Shown one piece after another: positions 23,682-35,943 of a stretch of 64,000 bases of DNA. The notes beneath the pieces are model-generated. The model saw only the letters and a program-made list of their open reading frames with translations, had not been told where the DNA came from and made no database searches. Positions within the stretch are counted from its first letter, which is position 1. Each line of letters begins with the position of its first letter. Made by a program: the position numbers and the translations under genes. Where the stretch lies: positions 16,988,001-17,052,000 of the forward strand of contig OZ316893.1 of assembly GCA_973895155.1 (NCBI GenBank). The letters are read 5' to 3'. The DNA comes from Marsupella aquatica (taxonomy: Eukaryota > Marchantiophyta).

Positions 23682-26600
23682 ATGAATAGACAAAATCAGG
23701 AGGCACAAGGAAATTTCATGGAAATCCCAGAAAGCATAGAAACATATAGAATCAACCCGGTCATGCCTGAAACACAGCTTGCTCACCTAGATATACAGTC
23801 AAAACATTCTTCTGACCCCTCCAACTGCATAGTAGACAGTGGGACCTCCCACTCAATACTTATGACCCGTAAATTCTTTGACCAGATTGCCAAGTCCAAT
23901 AGAGCAATAACCACAATTACAGGCACGAATCATATTGAGGAAAGGAATGGTCCAGCAACTGTTTGATTCCCTCAAGGGACAGTTATCAAAATTGCCTTGG
24001 CCATATATGCACCCAAAGCCACCAGAACCTGACCAGTTTCAGGGACATAAGAGCAAATGATTTGCACATCTATACCAGTCGAACCAAACAAGGCAAAGTC
24101 CTCCATATCATAGAGAAAAATCCTAGCGGGATGCAAATCCGCGAAACGTTATCAATACACCCCCAGGGCTATACATAACTACCATACAAGCAGTACATAC
24201 AGAAATTGCCATCCCAAACCTCATAGTGAGATGGCACATGCAATCGCCTAGGCCATCCAGGAACAACGATGTACCATAATATTATTAGAGACACAGTAGG
24301 GATCCCACAAGGAGCACATCCATCATCATTGAGACAATACTGCCTTGCATGTTCACAGGGAAAACTGATTATAAAACCATCTATTTCAAAAGCAATACAC
24401 TCAATTCCACAATTCCTTGAACGACTTCACACCAATGTCTGTGGGCCAATAGACCCTCCATTTGGCCCCTTTCATTTTTTCCTGGCCATTATTGATGCTT
24501 CATCAAAATGGTCCCAGGTCTCGCTCCTCTCCACACGGAACTTGGTGTTTCCTTGTATCCTGTCCCACATTCTGAAATTGAGACAACAATTCCATGATAA
24601 TCCCATCAAAACTATAAGAGTTGACAATGCAGGCGAATTTACGTCAATTTTTTTTGATGATTTATGTGAAATGGCAGGTATCGATACACAATGTTCTGTA
24701 CCCCATATACATTTCCAAAATGGAATAGCATAATCATTAATTAAGCAATTACAACTCATAGCAAGACCTCTTCTTATGCAAACTCAACTCCCTATGACTG
24801 CCTGGGGGCATGCCATAATTCATGCAACAACATTGCTTTGATATAGACCTTTTGCTTTTAATACATAGACCCCACACTCCCTGGCATATGGACTACCACC
24901 AAATATTTCTCACCTACGTACATTTGGTTGCCTGGTCTTAGTACCAATCTTGGGCCCAAAACGCACCAAGATGGGCCCCCAAAGACAAAGAGGAATATAT
25001 GTTGGCTTTGACTCACCTTCCATTATACGTTTCCGGGAACCATCCACAATGGATGTATTTAAGGCAAGATTTCTTGACTGTGATTTCTTTGAGGACAAAT
25101 TCCCTAGATTGACCACTACACAGATCACAGAAGACACCATACAAACATTACAATGGCAGAACACCATTCCAATGGGAAATGACCCACACACTAGACAAGC
25201 TGACGAGGAAGTCAGACGCATCATTCACCTACATCAAATGCTCAAAAAACTACCGGATGCTTTCAATGATGCAACAGACGTGACACGATCACATACAGAG
25301 GCCGCAAATGTACCAGCAAGAATACAAGCACCAAGTCAAATATCGACCAAAGCAGCACCAAGGGCAAAGCATGGTCGCCCCATAGGCTCTCGAAATAGCC
25401 AACCTTGCCAGAGAAGGCCCACGGCTACCCCAACAAATGTATCAAGACCGGTACCATTTGTCCAATCTCCTACACAACAAGATGACAATCAGGAAATATC
25501 TATAAATTATATGCACACTGGCAAAATATGGCAAAGAAACATCACTACGATAGATGACATATTTGCATATACAATATCAAAAGATATTACCAAAGAAATA
25601 CCGGATCCTATTACAATACAAGAAGCGCAATCAAGAGACGATTGGCCTAAATGGGAAATAGCCATCAATTCTAAACTGGACTCTTTGATCCAGAGAGAGG
25701 TATTCGGCCCAATAATACCTACACCACTACACACACCACTTACTGGATATAAGTTTATATTCACAAAGAAAAGAAATGCGCAGGGAGAGGTAATAAGATA
25801 TAAAGTCCGCCTGGTAGCAAAGGGCTACACTCAAATACCAGGCCAAGATTTGATCTTACCTACTCCCCTATAATGGACTCCATTACTTATAGATACATGA
25901 TAGCATTCGCACTTACTCATAAATTGATGCTTCACATCTTAGATGTGGTCACTGCTTACCTTTATGGAGTACTAGACACCACTATCTATATGAAAGCCCC
26001 ACCTGAGTTGATCATGAGGATGAAATTTCATACTCAGGGGGAGCGGGCTATTCGCACATCCCCTGGTCTACAACTTGGGACAACAAGAAAAACTCCTACA
26101 GAGTACCATCAGATGAATACAAAAGAACCTTCAGTTCTTCATAAAGAAACTGTGGAACATACATTACCAGAAAACTGCAGACCTACAAAGACTTACAACA
26201 CACAGTCTTCTACACAGACAGTAAGAAAAGCATATGCAGTACAAGTCTTACGCTCTATGTATGGCCTTAAGCAGAGCGGCCGCACATGGTATAAAAGATT
26301 TAAAGCAGAAATGTTAGCACTGAACTTTGTTAACGATGATATAGCTCCTTGTCTTTTCCTGAAACAAACCGGAACTGAATATATAATTGTCGCTATACAT
26401 GTAGATGACATCAACATCTTTGGTACGCCTATTATAGTTAAAGAAACCATAGAAACACTGAAACATATTTTTCAAATGCGGGATCTTGGAGAGCCCAAAT
26501 ACTGTCTTGGACTTCAGTTTGATTATGTGCAGGGTGGCATTCTAATCAACCAAACAATGTACACGAAGAAGATACTCAAACAATTCAACATGGACTATGC

Positions 26601-27370
26601 TCATCCGGTGAGTACTCCAATGGAACTGAGATTGCTCGATCCTAATAAGGATACCTTCAAGAAGAGAATAGAAGCAGAGCCAACACTTGGACCAGAAAAG
26701 CCATACCTTTCAGCAATCGTGGCTCTAATGTACCTCGCAAACCAAACACGCCCCGACATCTCATTTGTTGTCAATCTTTTGGCACGGCATAGTTCACAGC
26801 CAACTTGGAATGGCATAAAGCGAGTTTTTCGATACTTACAAGGAACGGCCAACTTGGGACTATTCTTTCTCGACAATGCCAACAGCAAACTGACAGGATT
26901 TGCTGATGCTGGCTACCTCTTAGACCCTGATGATGCCAAATTGCAAACTGGCTACGTCTTTCTTCAAGGAAACACAACCATATCCTGGCAGAGCTCCAAA
27001 CAAACACTTACGACCACCTCCTCTAATCATGTAGAGATCATAGCACTCTACAAGGCCAGTCGTGAGTGTATATGGCTCAGACAACTGGTCGATCATATAA
27101 ACAAGAATACAGGTCGACCGCTCTTAAACACACCGACTATAATCTACAAAGACAACCGACCGTGTGTCGATCAAGTTACACACGGCTTCATCAAAGGTGA
27201 TCGAATAAAGCACATTGCGCCAAAAAAATTCTACACCCACGAACAACACGATGACAAGATCCAAGTTTGATGGATTTCAAGTAAAGAAAACCGAGCAGAC
27301 CTTTTCACCAAGCCACTCCCTACTGCTCTCCATCAAGAACATGCATTTGGTATCGGGATGCGCAGACTCT
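23682..27370 (+). pseudogene. Copia-2 pol, broken
   Basis: Protease VDSGTSHSI is near 23832. The pre-integrase CLACSQGK segment is near 24340. The integrase shows NVCGP, VDNAGEF and an NGIA codon run ending in TAA (24731 on). A chromodomain-free C-terminus is followed by reverse transcriptase (YKVRLVAKGYTQ near 25800). A stop or shift near 25870 separates the frame 25873-27270, with catalytic HVDD intact (26398-26409) and RNase H (ADAGYLLDP, KDNRPCVDQ). The C-terminal LFTKPLP is in a shifted frame after 27270. It shows that the copia-1/copia-2 lineage uses a Y/HVDD motif. Confidence 0.85.
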
Positions 27371-27690
27371 CCACACTTTTACAGACAGCCGATTAGCCTG
27401 ATGTTTTCTAACGCAAAACATTCAAACCCTAACTTGTAATACACTCGATACTACTCGATAGTGTCCCAATACTGTTACACTAAACACTACTCGATAATCC
27501 TCACACATGACATTACTTACCGACTTTACGCTTACTATAAAATGACCCTATGACATGTAAAGTAGTGGCACTCTTTCCTTCAGAAGAAAGTGGGAAGGTT
27601 TTAAGGAGACCATACTAAAATATAGGGATCAAATTAAACACTTAGAGTTACAATCTACATATAGTGGCTCTTTTATACACCAATAAAAGA

Positions 27691-27701
27691 ACCAAGGGGA
27701 G
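27691..27701 (+). promoter_or_regulatory. Copia-2 polypurine tract
   Basis: ACCAAGGGGAG lies immediately before the 3' LTR. Confidence 0.8.
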
Positions 27702-27865
27702 TGTTATAACATGTAGATTACACTCCAAGTGGACTTTACTTTACACTCTAAGTAACCCTTAGAAGTTAGGACAGTTACTCAACTGCCTTCATATGTAACT
27801 CATATATACATTCATTCCCTAATAGAAGTGGCATTGGATTGTTGGTGAAGATATCGAGTAAAACA
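27702..27865 (+). repeat. Copia-2 3' LTR
   Basis: TGTTATAACATG...GAGTAAAACA, followed by the target duplication TGATC. Confidence 0.9.
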
Positions 27866-30640
27866 TGATCAAGTAAGAACAGCTGAACACGAGGAAGCGC
27901 AAATGGGCAGGAGACTTTCACGGATCAAATGGCTGGGGCAGGGAGATGAACCATCCAAGTTTTACTTTGCTACGGTAAAAGCTAAAAGGCTCAGAGGAAA
28001 CATGTCAATGCTACTTCTTGATAATGGCGAGACACTAACTCAAGAGGATAAGATCTTGAAAGAAGTAGAAAAACAATTTTGTGCTCTTTATGAGGCATCG
28101 GTGGATCTTGCTTTTAGCACTTCGCGCCAGGTCAAAGAGGATAGGCAAAAACTTTTTGCTAACACAGGTAAGACTCTTACGGCTGCTGAAATAAGGCTAC
28201 TGGAATCCCCCCCTTTGATGGAGGAGCTTTGTACTACTCTCTGGTTGCTTCCGGCTGACAAAGCACCGGGACCTGATGGTATCACTGCCGAAGTGTACAG
28301 AGCCTGCTGGCACTTTATGAAAGAAGACATGTTTGAGATGATTCTAGACTTCTGGAGAACAGGAAAATTATTGGCTAACATGAAGGAAGGTGTGATCAAG
28401 TTGATCCCGAAGAAACCCGATAAACAATGTCTGAAGGATTGGCGCCCTCTTACCATGCTCAATACGATCTATAAAATTGTGGCAAAGATCTTGGCCTTAC
28501 GCCTTAAACCCCTTATGCACAAGCTTATTAGTCCTCACCAAACTGGCTTCATTCCGGGCAGGCACATTCTAGAAAACATATATGTTGCCTGGCTGACTGT
28601 TGATTGGATACGAGTCAACAAGAAAAGCTCTCTTTTTCTTATGTTGGACTTCGAGAAGGCCTTCAACAAAGTCTGCCATTCTTACATCTGGGAAGCCATG
28701 CATTGGCTCGGACTAGGTAGTCATTTCATTAGTCTGGTGAGATCCTTATTCACGGGTGCTAGCTCCAAGGTACATTTAAATGGTTTGTTCTCTCAAGAAA
28801 TTCAACTGCTCCATGGTGTGCGTCAAGGATGCCCGTTATCACCTCTTCTATTTGCAATTGCTACTCAACCTCTCATGGACTATCTGGACTAGGAGATCCT
28901 GCATGGAAGACTGAGAGGTATACAAATCTCTGATGCCCTCATGATCTGCTATAGATTGTTCGCAGATGATCTTGGATTATTCATTCCTGCATCTGAAGAA
29001 GACTTCAATAAGGTCACGGAAGCCATTGCTTGCTACGAACTAGCCTCTGGTGCTAGGCTTAATTTATGCAAGTCCACTGTCATACCTCTTGCGATGGATG
29101 TGATTCCGGACTGGCTGGTTAACACTGGATGCAAGATCAGCGGTAAGGGGGAAATCCAGAGATACCTTGGTGCACCTATGGGCTGGGACCTTTCCTCCTC
29201 GCAACTCCACACTTTTTGTCTGGATAAGATAAGTGCTCAACTTTCTGCCTGGGCCACTCATTTTCTTTCTTTCATAGGGCGCACCATTCTTGTTAAGCAT
29301 GTACTGCAAGCAATCCCCATCTACCACATGATGTTCCTCCGAAGCTCCAATACTTTGGTGAAGACTTTGGTGGCTCTTTGCAGGGATTTCCTTTGGGGAT
29401 ATAATGTGAACGGAGGACCACAAATTCCTCTTATAGTGTGGAAGACGATGGCACGGAATAAGGTGGATGGCGGCCTTGGCTTTAAGGCCTTTTGCAGTCA
29501 CTCTGACGCTTTAATCTGCCAATGGTTCACTCGTGCTCTGGATTCGCAAGTCTATGAATGGGCTAGGCTTTTTGGCGAGAATTTGAAATTGGCAAAGTGG
29601 AGAAACGCAAAGAATATTAGGAGAAATGGATACTCCCTCACTGATAGTCTGTTGCTTTGTTATCCTCGTTCTTTCGGTTGTCTCCATTACACGGGTTGTC
29701 TGTGGAAAGCTTGGGATACTCTCCGTTTGCTTCTCCGGGTTCTTCTGGCGTGGCCAGTTGGTGGAGCGTGGAGGATGTGGTGAGATGTTTGGAAGATGTT
29801 CAACACTTGCAGGATGACATGATTTGCTCGATTCTTAAGATGTGTGGAAGGATTGGCGTCAAGACGATGTCAGATTTAAATGGTCCTCATGATTTGGTTG
29901 TTGGGACCTTTCTACCAAAGTAGCAAGAATACGTGGTTCTGATGCTGCTACTAGAAAGCTTTGCTTAGCTTTGGTGGACAAAATCAAAGACACTGCGGAT
30001 TGCTTAGGAGACCTTAAAGCTCGTGCTGCCCAATGGTTCTCGTCTGACAAACATGAACATCTGAAATGATTCACCCTGCCCAATGCTTGCATGTATCATC
30101 TGATTCGACTTAAAGGCTCGGATTCTCTGAGGCTTAACAGGATTTGGAGCATCTTTCTATCCGACCTCGATTGGAACAAATTCTGGAATGCTCTTTGATC
30201 TTCTGATTTACTATTAAAAGCCCGCATTTTTCTCTGGAGGATTGCAGCTCAAGGATGATTCACTTGGGTTCGAGCTAGCAAGATAGGTAAAGGAGATGGA
30301 AGCTGTCTACTTTGCATCAACGTTCTAGAAACAATTCCCTACCCATTCTTCAATTGCCCCTTTGCTAAGAGGTGTTGGCAACTGGTCTGGTGGACTTTTC
30401 CTGGAGTCACTTCTTGGCGACACTTGAATTTATTCTCTGTCTTGGAGGTCACCGGTTGCACTCAAATTGATAGCACCATTCGTGTTTTTTTGGTTTACCA
30501 CGTGCTTTGGGTTCTTTGGCTTGCACGGAATGAGCAACTCTTTAATCGCACTAACAGTAGAAAATTTAACTTGAATCTACTCCTTTCAAAAATGTTGGAC
30601 TCCTTGCACAGCCTCCAAGAAGCCTCGGGTCCAATAAAAA

Positions 30641-30946
30641 CATACTAAATTACTGAGAGTCAAAGTTATAGTTAGTCAAGAAAGTCTTAGGTGGATCACA
30701 CTTTCGGATGCGTGGCTTTCTAGTTGAAGTAGTCATAGCTTACACACTTCTCCTTGGATTCTGTTTTTCCCTGCTTGGTCCACACCTTTTGTGCCCTTGC
30801 ACCTTTGGGCTCTCTTGGTCTCACCTATGTGGCGTTTTGCTGCCTCTGTTTTTGTTGCCTTGTTGGGCCCCCCTTCCCGTGTGTTTTTGAGGGTTTTATT
30901 TAGTGGAAAAGAAAAAATTAAAAATTAAATAAAAAATTAAAAAATT
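30641..30946 (+). other. LINE-1 3' untranslated region and A-rich tail
   Basis: No gene. After about 30905 the sequence is A-rich (runs such as GAAAAGAAAAAATTAAAAATT), a typical 3' end made by target-primed reverse transcription. The flank begins at about 30947. Confidence 0.75.
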
Positions 30947-31385
30947 CGTTGCTCTTCTTTCCCCTCGTGGGTCAAGCATATCAACAACACCTCGGAGTTG
31001 CCAGAATTAGCTAACCTCTCTCCAGAGAGATCCTAACGAAAAACCAAAGTGGCTACACGTATCAGAATTGATGGTGTCTTCTATGTTTCGAAACGAGAAG
31101 ACGGACATTCGTCGATTCAAGATTTTCATTCCTACACAGACGAGTGAGAGCAGAGATTCTTAGCTTCTGAGACATTTTTTCTACACTTCCCAACAGAGCA
31201 AATTATGCAAAAGAGTAATACGTGTTGCCCCTGAAACCTGGGCAAGGAAGCATATGACAACGTGTATTACAACCGCGGAACGGCTCCCAGTGCTCCAACA
31301 GTGTACAAGCATTCCTTCTTAAAGGAGAAGAGTGTGATCCGATGATTTTTTATAGGAGGGATATCGGAGAATTTAAAGACGCTAT
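30947..31385. other. No gene seen
   Basis: Flank between the LINE-1 tail and the LEA-2 stop codon. It probably includes the LEA-2 3' untranslated region, read leftwards. Confidence 0.5.
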
Positions 31386-32914
31386 TCAGATTGGAGACTC
31401 CAGTTCCATCTCAACTTTGTTTTCCTGGTCTATAATATTGAAGAATATTGGATCAACCTTGATGTCACTAGTTACGTGCACCTGCGACAGTCAAAGGCAA
31501 ACATTAGGTTTTATTCGGTCCAGCAATCCCGTCACAGAGCACAAGAAACCAAGAAATAGAAAATTCTAGCGTACTTGTGTATATGAGACACAGAGAAACT
31601 CCATTGTCTTGCTCGACAAGCCACAATTGGTTTGATATTGTATCCTAGAAGAAAAGTAGATTTCTAGGAAGTGAGAATCTAGTATTTTGGTCATCGGCCA
31701 CGCATCACCTGAAAGTTGTGAGTCCATTTCCACAATCGGGCACGGCCTGCTATTGTAACTACTGCGTGGAGATTCATTTCTCTCTTCGCGACGTCCGCGA
31801 AGAGATCTGTCACATGATTGGTCATCTCCAGTCCATCTAGCTTGCAAGGCACATACAGCACCTGCGAAGACTTTGCATCTTGACTTCCTTCTTCAACCTG
31901 CACACCAATCCTCTCTTATTAAAAGAAGATAGTCAGCCAAAATCTTATCTCACTGGGGCTTCCATGGCTTCTCCGGTAACACTAACAGTTGCCAGCGCTG
32001 GAAGATAGTTAGCCAAAATCTTATCTTACTGGGGATTCCATGGCTTCTCCGGTAACACTAACAGTTACCAGCTCTAGCAGTTGATTAGTCAACAGCCCAA
32101 GCTTATCTGCTGCTTACTCGGCATTTAATCGGTCAATGCTAAGCCATCTGCAAATGGCACTACACGAAGACGCCGAGTAGCTGAAAATAACGATACCACT
32201 GAGTCCTGTCACAGTGTGACGACAATCCTGTGTTTATTTCTTAGACTATACATTCAAAGGATTAACTTGAAAATGTGCTCATCGATCCAAACGTATTCCT
32301 TGAAGTGATCCATCATCAACAGGACTTTATGGTCTCCCTTCACTTTGGACAAGGCAGGCTTGCCACGGAGATAGTCGTAAGCTGAAAATTTGTATCAGAA
32401 TCCACTCATGGAGAAAACTGGACAAACGGACCCTGGGAACTGTAAAATAATTCAGTGGCAACCTATTGGCAGCATCCAGATCGGAGAGAGACACCGAACA
32501 GAGACTTCTGATATGAGCTTTTGTGTGTGTGTGTGTGGGGAGGGGGGGGGGGAGGGTGCGTGGGGGGCGCTGGGGCTGACAATTCTAAAGACATCTTCGA
32601 CTTAGGAGCAACCACCCAGATGACTCTTGGGAAGATGAGCAACTGACCTGGGCTTGCCCGAGAAGTTGATCCTTGTAAAAGATATCCATAGTAGTAGACG
32701 TATATTCTATGGGTGCAACGTTATCATTGATGACTTTGATCGATAGTGTGAGTTCCACGTCCACCACAGCCATAAGCATGGTGGCAAACCGTAGCTTGAA
32801 TCCCTTCAAATTAATGGCAACGACCTCAAAGATTGGGTCCCTGGGCCGGATGCTGTATAGCCATGCCCCGGTTCCTCCTGCAACTACACCCGCACCACAC
32901 ACTATCAAAGCCAT
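31386..32914 (-). CDS. LEA-2 (WHy-type) late embryogenesis abundant protein, three exons
   Basis: Minus-strand exons 32648-32914, 31709-31897 and 31386-31481 give 183 residues with phase-0 introns (donors CAG/GTCAGT and CAG/GTGATG; acceptors TGCAG and CGCAG). The protein begins with a short hydrophobic anchor (about residues 2-20, rich in Gly and Ala). The LEA-2 domain follows: RPRDPIFEVV, VELTLSIKV-N-NVAPI, a short-chain FYKDQLLGQAQ, AGRARLWKW, then VHVTSDIKVDP and an acidic end. LEA-2 proteins are stress- or desiccation-linked and often membrane-associated; the role here is inferred from the family. The ATG at 32914 is chosen because an in-frame TAG lies upstream. No stop or frameshift, so probably functional. 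Confidence 0.85.
31925..32076. repeat. Tandem duplication, 76-bp unit x2, in LEA-2 intron 1
   Basis: GAAGATAGTCAGCCAAAATC starts at 31925 and recurs with few changes at 32001. Both copies contain GGCTTCTCCGGTAACACTAA. It lies inside the 750-bp first intron. Confidence 0.9.
32522..32560. repeat. GT microsatellite followed by a G-run
   Basis: (TG)n at about 32522-32537, then GGGGAGGGGGGGGGGGAGGG. It is inside LEA-2 intron 1. Confidence 0.9.
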
Positions 32915-35021
32915 CTCTCCTTCCTTTTCAGAACCTTCCACTTGCCCCCGTTGATTTTCCTATCTTCTTCGCCTCCCCACCCTGTCAGAAGCTCCTGCCT
33001 GCTGGTAGTACTTTCGCCACCAGTGCCCTCGCCCCTACTAACATTCATACGCACGCTACCAGTGCGTAGTCAGGTCAAGATATTTCACGAGAGAGGTTTT
33101 TTCACGACTGGGCTAGACGTTTCTTTCCACCGGCTCCACCTGCACATTTAATCGGCCCAGTTTCATGGAATCAATAGGACAACTGAGTAAATGGACGAAA
33201 GAATGAGAATCATTTTCCGGACACCGCCAACACAGCTTCAACACAGCGCCAAGATTACGAGCGGCCGCTACAAGAATCGGAGATCTCGAAAAGACCCGCC
33301 CCAATGCGGTAATGATTGTCCACCTGCAATTGGAGGCGACGAACGAAGACGTCAAGAAAATAGCAGGCTGGGTTCTGATGGAGAACAGAGAATGGAACCC
33401 ATGCCTGCTTTCATCCTTCGGCTTCTTCTTCGTGTGACATTCTGGGCGCTTCGGTAGGAATTTGTGTTGGTCTGAAAGCATTCTTTTGCAAGACATTCTA
33501 CGAGTTGGAAGAGGGCATGTGGCGTAGTCCTACTAGAGCATTTACTCCGAATAGGTAGTCCACACGTGTCGTCCAGATGTGCCGAGTAATTTGTAGGACC
33601 CGGATTTGCATGTGTTTCTCTACTGATTACAAGATGCACTCTTATGTGCTTGAGATTACACTACTACAGGGCCTGACTATATATTATAGTGTAGAAGAAC
33701 AAAAAAGTAAAAGAGGGAGTAAGGGTCCCGAAGGCAAAGCAACCCAAGCAAGGGGAAAGAAAAAACCCCAGAAAAGCCTAAGAGGCCCAACCAGCCAAGG
33801 GGTCCCTCACAACCAAAAGGGAACAACCAACCAAAGAAAACACAAGGTGGCCAAGAAGACAAACACCATATTGGGCAGAGAACTGAAAAGTCTGCTAGAG
33901 TTTAGAAGTAAATCTCAAAGGAAGGTCACAAAGTGGGATTTGTCTAGAGGCTCTAAAACTAACTGCCTGAGCTCGGCAAAGTATAGTGAATGCTTGAGCC
34001 CTATGAAGTGCCACACACTCCCTCTGTCGAACGAAGGCGGTGAGAACAAAGAAAGGGGGATAAGGCTTCCGCTCAATACAATAATCCACACAAGCCCTAA
34101 GGCCTGACTACCCAACCTTTGCTTAGGCCCACAGTTGCCCCCCAACTTGTTGCCTCACCCCTAAACTTGCCACTACCCAAGCTTTGCTTAGGCCCATGGT
34201 AGCCTCACCTCTAAACTTGCGAACCCATGTATAGTAAAGGTTTCACTCTAGCCCGTGGGCCTTTATCTTGGCTTTCTATTGCTCCTTATTAGAAACTTTG
34301 ATGATCATGGGTGTCAAACTCTCCAAACTCGGGACTGTTTGCATGTACAGTGCAATCAATGGGAATGTTCTATCAAATGGGGAGTATTCGGCGAGGTAGT
34401 CGGCTTTCTATGGGAAGGGGCCATGCTTGTTTATCTTGTTGCCTGTTCCATGATGGGAAAGTGGATGATGTGTATTTTTTTAATAATAAAAAACAATGGT
34501 ATGCCCAATTATATTCCAACAACAAAAATGGGATTCTGTAAATGAGGTTTGGAGTTTTTGGAGCGTGATGGTGGCGGAGCTCCTGGCTATGGCGGCCCCA
34601 TAGGGTTGTCGTGTGGAGATGGTCATTTGTAGAGTATTAGAAAACATGAGCACCTGGATTACACCGGTAATCCGCGTGGAAGCAGTGGATTTGGGAAAGA
34701 TTACATTAGCAGCACCAACAGTCAGGCCACGATGCCTGGAAATCCCAGAGCTCACACGGTGTCAGATATGGAAACAAGTCAGACACCCGTGCACTCTCAC
34801 GAGGAAAAGAGCAAACACAACAGCGAAACAATAGAAAGTGACTGATCAGCTGTCCCTAGTCAGGAGCGGATGAGACAGCGCAGCAGCTTGTTTAGGGCCA
34901 CCATTTCCAACACTGGACATCCTAACACAACTGGAAGAAGCTTACAAAGGCCCTAACTCAATCACTGCTCGGACCAACTCTAGAAGCACCACAAGTCACG
35001 AGGCAATGAGGAGGCATCGAG
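32915..35021. other. LEA-2 upstream region and unassigned sequence
   Basis: The bases just above 32914 should hold the LEA-2 promoter and 5' untranslated region; no clear TATA box was fixed. Further right there is a purine-rich block (33700-33860) and a short imperfect repeat of a CTTTGCTTAGGCCCA core (about 34116 and 34181). From about 34560 a Gly/Ser-rich open stretch may be the N-terminus of LINE-2 ORF1. No other gene is supported. Confidence 0.4.
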
Positions 35022-35943
35022 TTGAAAAGGAAGTGGGAGAACATCCCCAATGTAGTTGAGAGCAGTCTCCGAAAGCTTGGGGGAACCCAGCCCTGGCCGG
35101 GGTTTGGTTCTTTGGATCCTGAGTGGAACCCAGACGATGAAGCATCGCAAGGGACAACAATAGAAGAAAAGGACGAGGAAAATCCCTACTATCATAATTT
35201 GGATAAGGAATCTGGAATGCATGTCTTGAATGAGGACCTTCGAGAACAATTGGCACATCTACCACGTCTTCCTGATGGTCCAACACCAGGTATGCGCACT
35301 GAAACACTAATAGTCGATAAGAATATAGTTGCCAGCAGGATTCTGCACCTGCAAAACAGGGGAGCATAATGTACACCGTCAACATAAACCCCTCGAGGGA
35401 TTTCTTTGAAGCCTGGGCACACAACGTTATTGGCTCTAGAATGAATATTGAGATTGAGCAGATCAAAGTGCTGGCTCAATCCACTTTTTTTTTGGTGGTC
35501 TCATTGCAAGTGGAGCAGAAATCCGTTTTGCTTGAACCATATCTTTATATGGGCCCGCAAGATGGTCATGGAAATGCCGTGGACCCCCAATTTGACGCCA
35601 AGTCCGTGAGGTCTATGAGGGCTCCTGTCTTGGTCGACCTTCCGATGCTGAACCCAGCTTTTGGGTACTATGCTAATCAAATGCTGGCTAAGGTCAAAAC
35701 GGTCCTTTATGCCCAAACTGCTCATGCTAGAAGCAAATTTTCACATATCAGGGGATGTGTTCTATGTAATTTGAATGAAGAACTTCTGGAATACATAGAT
35801 ATGACCATTCCAAATGTTGGCAGATACAGAGTAGATGTCATATATAGGACCATTCCTTATGCTTGCTTCTTGTGGTGCTTCCCATGGCTCCCTAAACCCA
35901 AGAAACCCCCATGCACAAGCTGATTCCCGCAGGTTTTGCTCTC

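Larger units (their letters stand above)
22310..27865 (+). mobile_element. Copia-2: older Ty1/copia element in LINE-1 ORF2
   Basis: A 5556-bp element with LTRs of 168 and 164 bp and target duplication TGATC (22305-22309 and 27866-27870). It is the same lineage as copia-1: similar gag start, leader motif and polypurine tract. The LTRs differ at about five positions and two indels, so it is older than copia-1. Removing it joins the LINE-1 ORF2 frame exactly. Confidence 0.95.
21264..30640 (+). pseudogene. LINE-1 ORF2 (endonuclease, reverse transcriptase, zf-RVT), split by copia-2
   Basis: The first part (21264-22309) starts MGNELYIASWN and carries an APE-type endonuclease with LQEVK, VSVYAPN and ICGDFNM. 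After copia-2 the frame resumes at 27866. The linker W-L-GQGDEPSKFYF leads into reverse transcriptase with APGPDG, TGFIPGR, LDFEKAF, GVRQGCPLSP and an intact catalytic FADD (about 28960-28971). A zf-RVT-like region (KARIFLWRI, then C-x2-C) lies near 30215-30390. Stops occur at about 21340, 21774, 28890 and repeatedly after 29780. A dead copy with catalytic residues still readable. Confidence 0.9.
6394..30946 (+). mobile_element. LINE-1: non-LTR retrotransposon split by nested copia insertions
   Basis: LINE segments lie at 6394-6545, 12338-14041, 20828-22309 and 27866-30946. They carry, in order, ORF1 (DUF4283-like domain plus CCHC knuckle), an APE-type endonuclease, a reverse transcriptase with FADD, a zf-RVT-like C-terminus and an A-rich tail. 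Frame continuity proves the joins. Across copia-1 the codons for NAPY run into NLFD; across copia-2, DFAIMDD runs into QVRTAEHEE. The 5' end is outside the window because copia-4 also interrupts it. Several stops and frameshifts show it is dead. Confidence 0.9.

Noticed and set aside
32942-33640. Open frames upstream of the LEA-2 gene on both strands
   Set aside because: No domain, no splice link to the LEA-2 exons and an in-frame stop before the chosen start.
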